64,000 bases of DNA from Flagellatimonas centrodinii (lineage in GTDB: Bacteria > Pseudomonadota > Gammaproteobacteria > Nevskiales > Nevskiaceae). This document shows, one piece after another, positions 1 to 8,846 of the stretch (its first letter is position 1; every line of letters begins with the position of its first letter). The position numbers were made by a program, and so were the translations under genes. The notes below the pieces were generated by a model, which worked only from the letters and a program-made list of their open reading frames with translations, was not told the DNA's origin and ran no database searches. The DNA is taken from NCBI RefSeq assembly GCF_016918765.2, contig NZ_CP092104.1:1054001-1118000 (forward strand), written 5' to 3'.

Positions 1-1
1 G

Positions 2-1609
2 TATGCCCGCCACACCGGGTTGTGGGCCGACAGCCTCAAGGATGCCGAGTACGAGCGGACCCTGCACTTCGATCTTTCCAGCGTGGTGCGCAACATGGCG
101 GGGCCTTCCAACCCCCACAAGCGACTGGCGACTTCGGCGCTGGCCGAGCGCGGCATCGCCAGTGCCTGGGCCCGACCGGAAGACGGCAGCATGCCGGATG
201 GCGCGGTGATCATCGCCGCCATCACCAGCTGCACCAACACCTCCAACCCGCGCAATGTGATCGCCGCCGGCCTGCTGGCCCGCAACGCCAATGCGCGCGG
301 CCTGGTGCGCCAGCCGTGGGTGAAGTCATCGCTGGCACCGGGCTCCAAGGCCGTTCAGCTTTACCTGGAGGAAGCGGGTCTGCTGTCGGAGCTGGAGCAA
401 CTCGGCTTCGGTGTGGTGGCGTTCGCCTGCACCACCTGCAACGGCATGAGTGGCGCGCTGGACCCGAAGATTCAGCAGGAGATCATCGACCGCGATCTCT
501 ACTCGGTGGCGGTGCTCTCCGGCAACCGCAATTTTGACGGTCGCATCCATCCCTATGCCAAGCAGGCCTTCCTCGCCAGCCCGCCGCTGGTGGTGGCCTA
601 CGCCATTGCCGGCACCATCCGCTTCGATATCGAAAAGGATGCGCTGGGCACCGATGCCGACGGCAAGCCGGTGTTGCTCAAGGACATCTGGCCGAGCGAC
701 GAGGAGATTGATGCCGTCGTCAAATCCAGCGTCAAGCCGGAGCATTTCCGCAGCGTCTACGAGCCGATGTTCAACTTCAAGATTCTCGACGACGAGGGCA
801 TCAGCCCGCTGTACGACTGGCGTCCGCAGAGCACCTACATCCGCCGTCCGCCGTACTGGGAAGGCGCGCTGGCCGGCGAGCGCTCGCTCACCGGCATGCG
901 GCCGCTGGCGCTGCTGCCCGACAACATCACCACCGACCACCTGTCGCCGTCCAATGCCATCTTGCTGGACTCCGCTGCCGGCGAGTACCTGCACAAGATG
1001 GGCCTGCCGGAAGAGGACTTCAACAGTTACGCCACCCATCGCGGTGACCACCTGACGGCGCAGCGCGCCACCTTTGCCAACCCCAAGCTGATCAACGAAA
1101 TGGCGGTGATCGACGGCAAGGTGAAGCAGGGTTCGCTGGCACGCATCGAGCCGGAAGGCCAGGTGGTGCGCATGTGGGAAGCCATCGAAACCTACATGCA
1201 GCGCAAGCAGCCGCTGATCATCGTCGCCGGTGCCGATTACGGCCAGGGTTCGTCGCGCGACTGGGCGGCCAAGGGCGTGCGGCTGGCCGGGGTGGAAGCC
1301 ATCGCTGCCGAAGGGTTCGAACGCATCCACCGCACCAACCTCATCGGCATGGGCGTGCTGCCGCTGGAGTTCAAGCCTGGCACCACCCGCCTGACCCTGG
1401 GTCTTGACGGCACCGAAACCTACGATGTCACCGGCGCGCTGAAACCCCGCGCCGATCTCGACCTGGTGATTCACCGCAAGAATGGTGAAACCGTGCGTGT
1501 GCCGGTGACCTGCCGTCTCGATTCCGACGAGGAAGTGTCGGTCTATGAAGCCGGCGGTGTGCTGCAGCGCTTCGCCCAGGACTTCCTGGAATCGGAAAAG
1601 GCGGCCTGA
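2..1609 (+). CDS. acnD: Fe/S-dependent 2-methylisocitrate dehydratase AcnD (5'-truncated by window edge)
   Basis: The frame is open from base 2 and gives the C-terminal 535 residues of an aconitase-family protein; a full AcnD is about 860 residues, so roughly the first third lies outside the window. The [4Fe-4S] cluster cysteines are visible in the motifs ITSCTNTSNP and ACTTCNGMSG, and the swivel domain carries the GADYGQGSSRDWAAKG signature. AcnD dehydrates 2-methylcitrate to 2-methyl-cis-aconitate (trans isomer product) in the methylcitrate cycle for propionyl-CoA. AcnD rather than AcnA is called because prpF begins two bases after its stop, and the acnD-prpF pair is characteristic of the prp operon that lacks PrpD. 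Cytoplasmic. Confidence 0.93.
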   Translation, partial: YARHTGLWADSLKDAEYERTLHFDLSSVVRNMAGPSNPHKRLATSALAERGIASAWARPEDGSMPDGAVIIAAITSCTNTSNPRNVIAAGLLARNANARGLVRQPWVKSSLAPGSKAVQLYLEEAGLLSELEQLGFGVVAFACTTCNGMSGALDPKIQQEIIDRDLYSVAVLSGNRNFDGRIHPYAKQAFLASPPLVVAYAIAGTIRFDIEKDALGTDADGKPVLLKDIWPSDEEIDAVVKSSVKPEHFRSVYEPMFNFKILDDEGISPLYDWRPQSTYIRRPPYWEGALAGERSLTGMRPLALLPDNITTDHLSPSNAILLDSAAGEYLHKMGLPEEDFNSYATHRGDHLTAQRATFANPKLINEMAVIDGKVKQGSLARIEPEGQVVRMWEAIETYMQRKQPLIIVAGADYGQGSSRDWAAKGVRLAGVEAIAAEGFERIHRTNLIGMGVLPLEFKPGTTRLTLGLDGTETYDVTGALKPRADLDLVIHRKNGETVRVPVTCRLDSDEEVSVYEAGGVLQRFAQDFLESEKAA

Positions 1610-1610
1610 G

Positions 1611-2804
1611 ATGACGCATCTCCCGCAGATCCGCATTCCCGCCACCTACATGCGCGGTGGAACCTCGAAGGGCGTGTTCTTCAAGCTCACCGACCTGCCG
1701 GAGGCCTGCCAGGTGCCGGGTCCGGCACGCGATGCGCTGCTGCTGCGGGTGATCGGCTCGCCCGACCCTTACGGCGCGCAGATCGACGGCATGGGCGGCG
1801 CCACCTCGTCGACCTCGAAGACAGTGATCCTCGCCAAGAGCACGCGCCCCGACCACGACGTCGACTACATGTTCGGCCAGGTTTCCATCGACAAGCCCTT
1901 TGTCGACTGGTCCGGCAACTGCGGCAACCTCACCGCAGCGGTGGGTTCGTTCGCCATCCGCAACGGCCTGGTGGACTCAGCGCGCGTGCCTGACAACGGC
2001 GTCTGCGTGGTACGCATCTGGCAGACGCAGATCCAGAAAACCATCATCGCCCACGTGCCGATCACCGACGGTGCAGTGCAGGAAACCGGTGACTTCGAAC
2101 TGGATGGCGTCACCTTCCCCGCCGCCGAGGTGCAGATCGAGTTTCTCGACCCGGCCGACGACGGCGACGAAGGGGGCTCCATGTTCCCCACCGGCAATCT
2201 GGTCGATGACCTGGAGGTGCCGGGCATCGGCACGCTGAAAGCGACCATGATCAACGCCGGCATTCCCACCGTGTTCGTCAATGCGGCCGAGGTGGGCTAC
2301 ACCGGCACCGAGTTGCGCGACGCCATCAACGGCGACCCTGCGGCGCTGGCGAAATTCGAAACCATCCGTGCCCACGGTGCCCTGCGCATGGGGCTGATCA
2401 GCGACCTCAGCGAGGCGGCCAAGCGCCAGCACACGCCCAAGGTCGCCTTCGTCGCACCGCCAGCGGACTATCGGTCCTCCAGCGGCAAGGACGTGAAGGC
2501 CGACGAGATCGACCTCAACGTGCGGGCGCTGTCGATGGGCAAACTGCACCACGCCATGATGGGCACGGCCGCCGTCGCCATCGGCACGGCAGCCGCCATT
2601 CCCGGCACCCTGGTGAACCTCGCCGCAGGCGGCGGTGACCGCGACGCCGTGCGCTTCGGTCACCCCTCCGGCACCTTGCGCGTCGGCGCCAAGGCGGTGC
2701 AGGAAAACGGCCAGTGGGTAGTGAAGAAGGCCATCATGTCGCGCTCCGCCCGCGTGCTGATGGAGGGGCAGGTCTATGTGCCGGGTGCGGTGCTGAGCAG
2801 CTGA
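1611..2804 (+). CDS. prpF: 2-methylaconitate cis-trans isomerase PrpF
   Basis: A 397-residue protein of the PrpF family, full length for the family. It isomerises the 2-methylaconitate made by AcnD so that AcnB can hydrate it, completing the methylcitrate cycle. Family residues are visible: Lys70 in the STSKTV motif and Cys104 in SGNCGN, which correspond to K73 and C107 described for the Shewanella enzyme. The ATG at 1611 follows the acnD stop by one base; an in-frame start further upstream would run into acnD and is not needed. Co-transcription with acnD is near certain, and a hairpin terminator follows at 2834. Confidence 0.95.
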   Translation: MTHLPQIRIPATYMRGGTSKGVFFKLTDLPEACQVPGPARDALLLRVIGSPDPYGAQIDGMGGATSSTSKTVILAKSTRPDHDVDYMFGQVSIDKPFVDWSGNCGNLTAAVGSFAIRNGLVDSARVPDNGVCVVRIWQTQIQKTIIAHVPITDGAVQETGDFELDGVTFPAAEVQIEFLDPADDGDEGGSMFPTGNLVDDLEVPGIGTLKATMINAGIPTVFVNAAEVGYTGTELRDAINGDPAALAKFETIRAHGALRMGLISDLSEAAKRQHTPKVAFVAPPADYRSSSGKDVKADEIDLNVRALSMGKLHHAMMGTAAVAIGTAAAIPGTLVNLAAGGGDRDAVRFGHPSGTLRVGAKAVQENGQWVVKKAIMSRSARVLMEGQVYVPGAVLSS

Positions 2805-2833
2805 CCCCGTCGTATGGATGATCGCATCGGTGG

Positions 2834-2860
2834 ACCGGGGCTTTTCAGCCCCGGTTTTCG
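2834..2860 (+). terminator. Rho-independent terminator of acnD-prpF
   Basis: Perfect 8-bp arms ACCGGGGC and GCCCCGGT around the loop TTTTCA, followed by TTTCG. It lies 30 bp after the prpF stop. Confidence 0.8.
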
Positions 2861-2992
2861 TTTGGGTATCCCTCGCCCATCGCTCCTGCAGGGTCGGTGT
2901 ACTCCGTTTGGCCGAAGGTGACGCCGACCGACTTATCCACAATCGCTGCATTCCAACCAACAACACGGCCGGCAGCGGCGGAGGGGAGCGAG

Positions 2993-5134
2993 ATGCAGGA
3001 CTCGGGATGGCGGTATCGCGGCGGCTTGGCCCTGATCACCGCAGCGATGCTGATCACCGCGGTGCAGGCCGCCACGCCGCCCGCCGAGCATGCGCGCTTC
3101 GCTGACGACAACGATGGCCGCGACTGGGCCGCCTGGGGCCGCAGCTTCAGCGAGCAGCGCTACAGCCCGCTGGACCAGATCAACCGCGACAGCGTGGACC
3201 GGCTGGGGTTGGCCTGGTCGCTGGACTTCGATGACGTCTGGAACGTCTCCAGCCAGCCGCTGGCGGTGGACGGGGTGATCTACACCGCCGTCGGCTACAG
3301 CCGCATCTACGCCATCGATGCCCGCAGCGGCACCGTGTTGTGGCAGTACGACCCGAAGGTGGAGTCGCGCAAGATGCGCATGGCCTGGGGCAGCCGCGGG
3401 CTCGCCTACTGGGAGGGCAAGATCTACGCCGGCGTGCAGGACGGCCGGCTGTTCGCGCTGGACGCGAAGTCGGGAGAACGGCTGTGGGAAACGCAGACCA
3501 CCGAGCCCGGTGACAACCGCTACATCACCGGTGCGCCGCGGGTATTCAACGGCAAGGTCATCATCGGCCACGGCGGCGCCGACTTCGGCCACGTGCGCGG
3601 CTATGTCACCACCTACGATGCCAACACTGGCGAGCAGCTCTGGCGCTGGTGGGTGGTGCCCGGCAATCCCGCCGACGGCTTCGAGAATGCGGCCATGGAG
3701 ATGGCCGCCAAGACCTGGACCGGCAACTGGTGGGAATTCGGCGGCGGCGGCACGGTGTGGAACGCCATGACCTACGACCCGGAGTACAACCGCATCTACC
3801 TGGGTACCGGCAACGGCTCGCCGTGGAACCACAAGCTGCGCTCGCCCGAGGGCGGCGACAACCTGTTCCTGTGTTCGGTGGTGGCGCTGGATGCCGACAC
3901 CGGCGAATACCTCTGGCACTACCAGACCACCCCCGGCGAGACCTGGGACTTCAACTCCACCATGGACATGGTGCTGGCCGACGTGCGCCTTGATGGCGAG
4001 GACCGCAAGGTGCTGATGCACGCGCCGAAGAACGGCTTCTTCTACGTGCTCGACCGCGAGGACGGCGCGCTGATCTCCGCCGAAAAGATCGACAAGGTCA
4101 CCTGGGCCGAGCGCGTCGATCTCGACACCGGCCGCCCGGTGGAGGTGCCCGGGGCCCGCTACGAAAGTGGCGAGGCGCTGATCTGGCCGGGCTCCGGCGG
4201 CACCCACAACTGGCACCCGATGGCCTACAGCCCCGACACCGGATTGGTGTACATCCCCGCCCGCCACATGCCGGGCTACTACAACGATGAGGGGCGCACC
4301 CCGCAGAACTGGCAGATGAAGCCCGGCGACGTGCTGGGTCTGGCCGGCTTCTACGATGACATTCCCAAGAACGCCGGCAGCACCTCGCTGCTCGCCTGGA
4401 ACCCGCTGATGCAGACCGAGGCCTGGCGCAACCCGACCCCCGGCGCCACCGCCGGTGGGGTCATCGTCACCCGCGGCGGCCTTGTGTTCCAGGGCCGTGC
4501 CGATGGCGATTTCGTGGCGACGGATGCCGCGACCGGTGAAGAAGTGTGGCGTGCGTTCATGGGTGTCGGCACCCAGGCGCCGCCGATGACCTTCGAGGTC
4601 GACGGCGTCCAGTACGTTTCCATCCTCGCCGGCTGGGGCGGCGCAACCGCGCTGCTCGGGTCGCTGTCGGCACAGCACGGCTGGGTCGGCCGGCAGTATC
4701 CGCGCCGCCTGCTCACCTTTGCCCTCGATGGCAACGCCACGCTGCCACCCTCGCCGCCCCCGATCGACAAGGTGGAGCCGATCGACGATGCCGACTTCAT
4801 CATTGACCCGGTCAAGGCCGAACAGGGCAAACATCTCTACAGCACCTGCGTGATCTGCCACGGCACCGCCGCCGTGGCCGGCGGCTACGCGCCCGACCTG
4901 CGGGCCTCGCCGGTGGCGCTGTCGCCGGAGGCCTTCAAGGCGATCGTTCAGGGCGGGGCACTGGAAAGTCGCGGCATGCCGCGTTTCGATGAATACACCG
5001 ATGCCGAGCTGGAAGCCCTGCGCCACTACATCCGCGAGCGCGCCCGCCACCAGCCGTCCGTGTGGGATCAGATCAAGCAGGCCTGGGACTTCATCGTGCT
5101 GCTGATCAAGATGCAGTGGGCCAAGTATTCATGA
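2993..5134 (+). CDS. PQQ-dependent alcohol dehydrogenase with C-terminal cytochrome c (quinohemoprotein type)
   Basis: 713 residues. An N-terminal signal peptide (about residues 1-26, ending ITAVQA) sends it to the periplasm. Residues about 30-590 form the eight-bladed PQQ propeller with several tryptophan-docking repeats; the segment GETWDFNSTMDM holds the family catalytic Asp position, and NGFFYVLDREDGAL is a typical blade. A cytochrome c domain follows with CVICH at 619-623 and a probable Met ligand at 662. The protein ends in a hydrophobic/amphipathic helix. The ATG at 2993 is preferred because GAGGGGAGCGAG precedes it and it starts the signal peptide. Oddity: the vicinal Cys-Cys pair usual in this family is absent; the position reads RMAWGSRG. 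It probably oxidises primary alcohols, which fits the CYP153 gene nearby, but the substrate is not shown. Confidence 0.92.
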   Translation: MQDSGWRYRGGLALITAAMLITAVQAATPPAEHARFADDNDGRDWAAWGRSFSEQRYSPLDQINRDSVDRLGLAWSLDFDDVWNVSSQPLAVDGVIYTAVGYSRIYAIDARSGTVLWQYDPKVESRKMRMAWGSRGLAYWEGKIYAGVQDGRLFALDAKSGERLWETQTTEPGDNRYITGAPRVFNGKVIIGHGGADFGHVRGYVTTYDANTGEQLWRWWVVPGNPADGFENAAMEMAAKTWTGNWWEFGGGGTVWNAMTYDPEYNRIYLGTGNGSPWNHKLRSPEGGDNLFLCSVVALDADTGEYLWHYQTTPGETWDFNSTMDMVLADVRLDGEDRKVLMHAPKNGFFYVLDREDGALISAEKIDKVTWAERVDLDTGRPVEVPGARYESGEALIWPGSGGTHNWHPMAYSPDTGLVYIPARHMPGYYNDEGRTPQNWQMKPGDVLGLAGFYDDIPKNAGSTSLLAWNPLMQTEAWRNPTPGATAGGVIVTRGGLVFQGRADGDFVATDAATGEEVWRAFMGVGTQAPPMTFEVDGVQYVSILAGWGGATALLGSLSAQHGWVGRQYPRRLLTFALDGNATLPPSPPPIDKVEPIDDADFIIDPVKAEQGKHLYSTCVICHGTAAVAGGYAPDLRASPVALSPEAFKAIVQGGALESRGMPRFDEYTDAELEALRHYIRERARHQPSVWDQIKQAWDFIVLLIKMQWAKYS

Positions 5135-5138
5135 ACGA

Positions 5139-5163
5139 AAAAGGCCCGGCATGAAGCCGGGCC
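5139..5163 (-). terminator. Terminator between convergent genes
   Basis: Arms GGCCCGGC (5143-5150) and GCCGGGCC (5156-5163) with a 5-base loop. On the minus strand the hairpin is followed by a T run (5139-5142 complement), so it best serves the alanine-rich gene; it may also stop the PQQ dehydrogenase transcript. Confidence 0.8.
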
Positions 5164-5186
5164 CTTGAACAACCACGACCGCGCGA

Positions 5187-5780
5187 TCAGTCGCCGAACA
5201 GGCGCCCGAAGAAGCCCTTTTCCTCGGTCTTCACTTCGGCATCAGCCTTCACCGCGGCGCCGGCCGCCGCATTGTCCTGCGCCTTGGCGTTGGCATTGGC
5301 GCTGGCATTGACGTTGACGTCGGCCTGCGCGTTACCGGTGACGGCCTGTGCCGTGCCCTTGACGCCACCGGCGACCCCGCCAACCACGCTGCCCACGGCA
5401 CCCGCGCCCTTCTTCACGCCAGTCTCGGTCATGTCGGCGGCCTTGCTGGCACCGGCCTTGGTGGCATCCACAGCTTTCTTGCCCGCTTCAACGGTGGCAT
5501 CGGCGGCCTTCTTGCTGGTGTCGACCACCGCATCCTTGGCTTTGCCGGCCCCTTCCGCGGTCGCCTTGGCGCCGGCCTTCACGCCGTCGACCGCCTTGGC
5601 GCCCAGGGCCTCGCCCTTGGCAGCGCCGGTCGCTGCGCCAGCCTTGACGCCTTGCATCACCTGCGCACCCGCGGAGGTGTCCGCCTCGACTTCAACGTTG
5701 GCTTTGGCGCCAACCTGGGCATGGGCCTGCGCTGCGAACAGGGTGGCGGCGGCAATCAGTGCTTTTGAGTACGTCTGCAT
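5187..5780 (-). CDS. Alanine/lysine-rich secreted repeat protein, function unknown
   Basis: 197 residues from the ATG at 5780, which starts a clean signal peptide ending AAQAHA and has GGGAAAG just upstream. The mature part is built from short Ala-, Lys- and Gly-rich units such as KAADATVEAGKKAVDATKAG, then an Asn/Ala-rich stretch (ADVNVNASANANAKA), and ends in the charged tail EEKGFFGRLFGD. This composition resembles LEA-like or surface-associated helical proteins; no enzyme domain is visible. It is convergent with the PQQ dehydrogenase and lies downstream of the CYP153 gene on the same strand, so read-through from that operon is possible. The function is not recognised. Confidence 0.75.
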   Translation of the reverse strand: MQTYSKALIAAATLFAAQAHAQVGAKANVEVEADTSAGAQVMQGVKAGAATGAAKGEALGAKAVDGVKAGAKATAEGAGKAKDAVVDTSKKAADATVEAGKKAVDATKAGASKAADMTETGVKKGAGAVGSVVGGVAGGVKGTAQAVTGNAQADVNVNASANANAKAQDNAAAGAAVKADAEVKTEEKGFFGRLFGD

Positions 5781-5896
5781 GGACTTTCCCGAAGGGTTGA
5801 ATGTGAGCGCCCAGACTAGGCACCGGTGATGAACCGGGTCTGAACCGCTACCGCGCAAAGGCACCACACGCTGCCGCAGGGGTATTTTCCGTGCCG

Positions 5897-7306
5897 TCAC
5901 TTCTTGGCGGTGAGCTTGACCATCATCTTCGAATAACCCCGCACGAAGTTGGACTGCACACGCTCAGGTTCCTCCAGAACCTTGATGTCGTCGAAGCGTG
6001 CAAGCAGTTCTTCCCACAGGATCTGCAACTGCATTTCGGCCAGACGGTTGCCCATGCAACGGTGAATGCCGAACCCGAATGACAAATGGTTGCGCGCGCC
6101 CTTGCGGTCGATGATGAGCTGATCCGGATTCTCGATCTTGCGTTCATCACGATTGCCGGAGGCGTACCACATGACCACCTTGTCGCCCTTGCGGATGGTC
6201 TGGCCGCCGAGCTCAACGTCCTGCTTGGCAACCCGCCGCATGTACGCCAGCGGTGTCTGCCAGCGGATGATTTCCGACACCATGTTCGGAATCAGGCTCG
6301 GGTCCGCCTTGAGCTTGGCAAACTCGTCCGGAAACTGGTTCAGCGCCAGCACGCCGCCACTCATCGAGTTGCGCGTGGTGTCGTTGCCGCCAACGATCAG
6401 CAGCACCAGATTGCCGATGAACTCCATCGGCCGGTTGATCAGGTCCCGGGTGTCCTCGTTGCTCTGCAACAGGCTGATGAGATCAAAGCCGCGCGCTTCA
6501 CCCGCCTCATGCCGTGCCTGCTTGTCGCGCCACAGCTGCGAGAAATGCCAGGCCATGTCGGCGGCGGCAACAAACGGCTCATCAAGATCGTCATAGGCAC
6601 CGCCGGTGGTTTCTGGCGAGCCGGCGACCAGATCCGACCAGTACACCAGCTTGTCTCGCTTGTCGTAGGGGAAGTCCAGCAGCGTGGCGAGCATGCGGCC
6701 GGTCAGCTCGATCGAAACCGTCGGCACCCAGTCGAACGGCGTGTCCAACGGCAGTCCGTCCAGCACCTCCTGGGTACGTTTGCGGATCAGGCCTTCCATT
6801 TCCTTCAGATTCTGCGGCGCCACCACACCCTGTACCGCCTTGCGTTGCACATCGTGTTTGGGCGGATCCATGGCGATGAACATTTCCAGCGGCAGCCCTT
6901 CGGGCGCATTGCCGATGATGATCAGCGGTTCGGCGGAAAACAGTTCGTGGTGCTTGTCGACATAGACGATGTCGTCGTAACGCGTCACCGACCAGTAGGG
7001 GCCAAACTGGCTGTTCTTCTGGTAGTGCACCGGCGCTTCATCGCGCAGTCGCTTGAAGTACGCACCCCACTGACCCTGCCGGAACAGGAACGGGTTGCTG
7101 ACGTCGATATCCTCCAGTGCCAACGTGCCGACATCGGGAATGGGCGCTTCGGCGAACTTGGGAACCCGCCGCGCCCCGACCAGTTTCTTCTTCGCTTTCA
7201 CCAGCACCTGCATCGCACGGATCTGCCAGTGCATCGGCACGATGCGGGCCGCAGTGTTGACCGCGCGGGTCTGCAGGGCATTGAGCACTTCAACTTGGGT
7301 CGACAT
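5897..7306 (-). CDS. Cytochrome P450, CYP153 family (alkane terminal hydroxylase)
   Basis: 469 residues. The haem loop FGFGIHRCMGNRLAEMQL with Cys417 as thiolate ligand, the I-helix GGNDTTRNSMSGG, and the EIIRWQTPLAYMRR helix-K region are the pattern of bacterial CYP153 enzymes, which hydroxylate the terminal carbon of medium-chain alkanes and related compounds. The protein is soluble. It needs a [2Fe-2S] ferredoxin and an FAD ferredoxin reductase; the ferredoxin gene lies 15 bp upstream on the same strand, while no dedicated reductase is adjacent. GAGGAGAG precedes the start. The gene pair is divergent from an AraC-type regulator, the common CYP153 arrangement. The family call is from motif recognition; the substrate range cannot be read from the sequence. 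Confidence 0.93.
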   Translation of the reverse strand: MSTQVEVLNALQTRAVNTAARIVPMHWQIRAMQVLVKAKKKLVGARRVPKFAEAPIPDVGTLALEDIDVSNPFLFRQGQWGAYFKRLRDEAPVHYQKNSQFGPYWSVTRYDDIVYVDKHHELFSAEPLIIIGNAPEGLPLEMFIAMDPPKHDVQRKAVQGVVAPQNLKEMEGLIRKRTQEVLDGLPLDTPFDWVPTVSIELTGRMLATLLDFPYDKRDKLVYWSDLVAGSPETTGGAYDDLDEPFVAAADMAWHFSQLWRDKQARHEAGEARGFDLISLLQSNEDTRDLINRPMEFIGNLVLLIVGGNDTTRNSMSGGVLALNQFPDEFAKLKADPSLIPNMVSEIIRWQTPLAYMRRVAKQDVELGGQTIRKGDKVVMWYASGNRDERKIENPDQLIIDRKGARNHLSFGFGIHRCMGNRLAEMQLQILWEELLARFDDIKVLEEPERVQSNFVRGYSKMMVKLTAKK

Positions 7307-7320
7307 GGGGCTCTCCTCGT

Positions 7321-7641
7321 TTACATCTGGAATTCGGGCAGGCGGACCACCATGCCGTCCATCGCCTCGGTGATCGTGACCTGGCAGGCCAGACGGGAGG
7401 TCTCGGCATACTCGGGCGTCATTTGCAGCATCTGTTGCTCATCGTCATTCGGCACGCCGGTCTTGTCGAACCACTGGCGGTCGACGATGACATGACAGGT
7501 GCCACAGGCGCAGGACCCGCCACAATCAGCGTCAATCCCCGGGATCGCGTTGTCCACCGCGGCCTGCATCAGCGATGAGCCCGCCTCGAACGTCGCAACA
7601 TGTTCGGTGTTGTCGTGCGCGACAAAGGTGATTTTCCCCAT
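7321..7641 (-). CDS. [2Fe-2S] ferredoxin, CYP153 electron donor
   Basis: 106 residues of adrenodoxin/putidaredoxin type. The cluster cysteines are in CGGSCACGTC plus a later LACQV. The ATG at 7641 is chosen because GGAGACC precedes it and the protein starts MGKITFVAHDN, the usual N-terminus; a longer in-frame extension would run into the control region. It carries electrons from a ferredoxin reductase (not in this window, unless the 48.4 kb reductase serves) to the P450 encoded just downstream. Confidence 0.93.
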   Translation of the reverse strand: MGKITFVAHDNTEHVATFEAGSSLMQAAVDNAIPGIDADCGGSCACGTCHVIVDRQWFDKTGVPNDDEQQMLQMTPEYAETSRLACQVTITEAMDGMVVRLPEFQM

Positions 7642-7710
7642 CGTTGGTCTCCAGGCTTCTATTGGTTTTTGATGCCTGCACAGTACGGCGAGCCCGTCGT
7701 AGGCCGCGAG

Positions 7711-7744
7711 GTCATTTTTTGACATTATGGGGTCATTTCATGAC
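7711..7744. promoter_or_regulatory. Two GTCA-N5-TGAC palindromes in the CYP153/AraC divergent region
   Basis: GTCATTTTTTGAC (7711-7723) and GTCATTTCATGAC (7732-7744) are two copies of the same 13-bp inverted repeat, 21 bp apart start to start, that is two helical turns. The second copy covers the ATG at 7740. The spacing and position between ferredoxin and regulator genes suggest a binding site for a dimeric or tandem-binding regulator, most simply the AraC protein itself. Confidence 0.55.
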
Positions 7745-8846
7745 ACTTGAGTCCATCGTAGACGGACACGCAGGCACGGAGGACGTCGTGGACCCCAGCA
7801 GCCCGCCGCACAGCACCCCGGCCGACATGCCGTCCAACTATGCGCGGGTGATCGCCCGTGAACTGGGCCTGACAGCGCGACAGCTGCCACGGCTGCTGAA
7901 CGGAACCGGTCTGCGGCCCGCGCAGTTCCTGCAGGAAGATCAGCTGCTGAGCACGGACCAGCAAATCCAGATTCTGCGGAACGCGCTGCGGCTGTCACCC
8001 CATCCTGATTTCGGCCTGCGGCTGGGGCGACGCCTCACGCCCGCCACCCATGGCGCCATGGGGTTTGTCGCCAATAGCAGTCCCGACCTGTTCACCGCGG
8101 TGCAGGCGGTGCAGCTCTATCTGCCCACCCGCATCAGCTTCGCCCGGTTCAGCCACCAGGAACACAGCGGCTGGCTGGAGTGCGCGATCACCTTCATCGT
8201 GCCGATGGACCCGGAAATTCGCCGTTGCCTGTCCGAAACACTGGCCCGCGCCTACTTCGAGATCGCGGAATTCATCGTCGGCCGCCCGCCGATCGAAGCC
8301 GAAACCCGGTTTTCGCACGCCGCACCCGCCTACCATTCCGCCTATGCCCAGTACCTGCCGGGCGCGATCCACTTCGGGTGCGAACAGCTGATGGTCCGCT
8401 TGCCGATGACGCTCTGCCGCGAGCCGAACGCCTCGGCCAATCATCAGGATTATCTGCTCGCCCTGCAGCAGTGTGAAGCGATGCTGGCGAAGCTGCCCGG
8501 CCAAGCCCAGCGCTACCAGACACGCATCCAGAGAATGATGCTCTCGCACCCACCGGGCACCTTGAGCGAGGACGAGGCAGCGGCCGCCCTGTTCATGAGC
8601 ACCCGGACCCTGGCGCGACATCTGGCCCGGGAACACACCGGCTTCCGCCAGATACGCGACGCCCTGCTGTCACAACAGGCGGCCGACTACCTGTGCCGAA
8701 ACCGCCTCTCGGTCGAAGCCGTCGCAGCGCTGCTGAACTACCACGACAGCGCCAACTTCAGGCGCGCCTTCAAACGCTGGTTCGGCGCCTCGCCGGAGCA
8801 GTACCGCCGACACGCCATGCAGGTACAACGCGGACAGCCTGCGTAG
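7740..8846 (+). CDS. AraC-family transcriptional regulator of the CYP153 operon
   Basis: About 368 residues from the ATG at 7740. The N-terminal two thirds resemble the arabinose-binding-like sensor of this AraC subgroup (QLPRLLNGTGLRPAQFLQ, then the PATHGAMGFVANSS region), and the C-terminal 100 residues are the double helix-turn-helix (MSTRTLARHLAREHTGFRQI and LNYHDSANFRRAFKRWFG). It likely senses an alkane or its product and activates the divergent ferredoxin-P450 genes. The start is uncertain: a palindrome overlaps ATG 7740, and GTG 7788 or ATG 7827 (MPSNYARVI) would leave that site outside the gene. Its last 245 bp recur, diverged, at 14055. Confidence 0.88.
   Translation: MTLESIVDGHAGTEDVVDPSSPPHSTPADMPSNYARVIARELGLTARQLPRLLNGTGLRPAQFLQEDQLLSTDQQIQILRNALRLSPHPDFGLRLGRRLTPATHGAMGFVANSSPDLFTAVQAVQLYLPTRISFARFSHQEHSGWLECAITFIVPMDPEIRRCLSETLARAYFEIAEFIVGRPPIEAETRFSHAAPAYHSAYAQYLPGAIHFGCEQLMVRLPMTLCREPNASANHQDYLLALQQCEAMLAKLPGQAQRYQTRIQRMMLSHPPGTLSEDEAAAALFMSTRTLARHLAREHTGFRQIRDALLSQQAADYLCRNRLSVEAVAALLNYHDSANFRRAFKRWFGASPEQYRRHAMQVQRGQPA

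Noticed and set aside
2933..5050. 705-codon open frame antisense to the PQQ dehydrogenase
   Set aside because: It mirrors the codon bias of the real gene in high-GC DNA and has no motif, signal or ribosome site. The same holds for long antisense frames at 326-1645, 14962-16638, 49925-52174 and 53675-55351.
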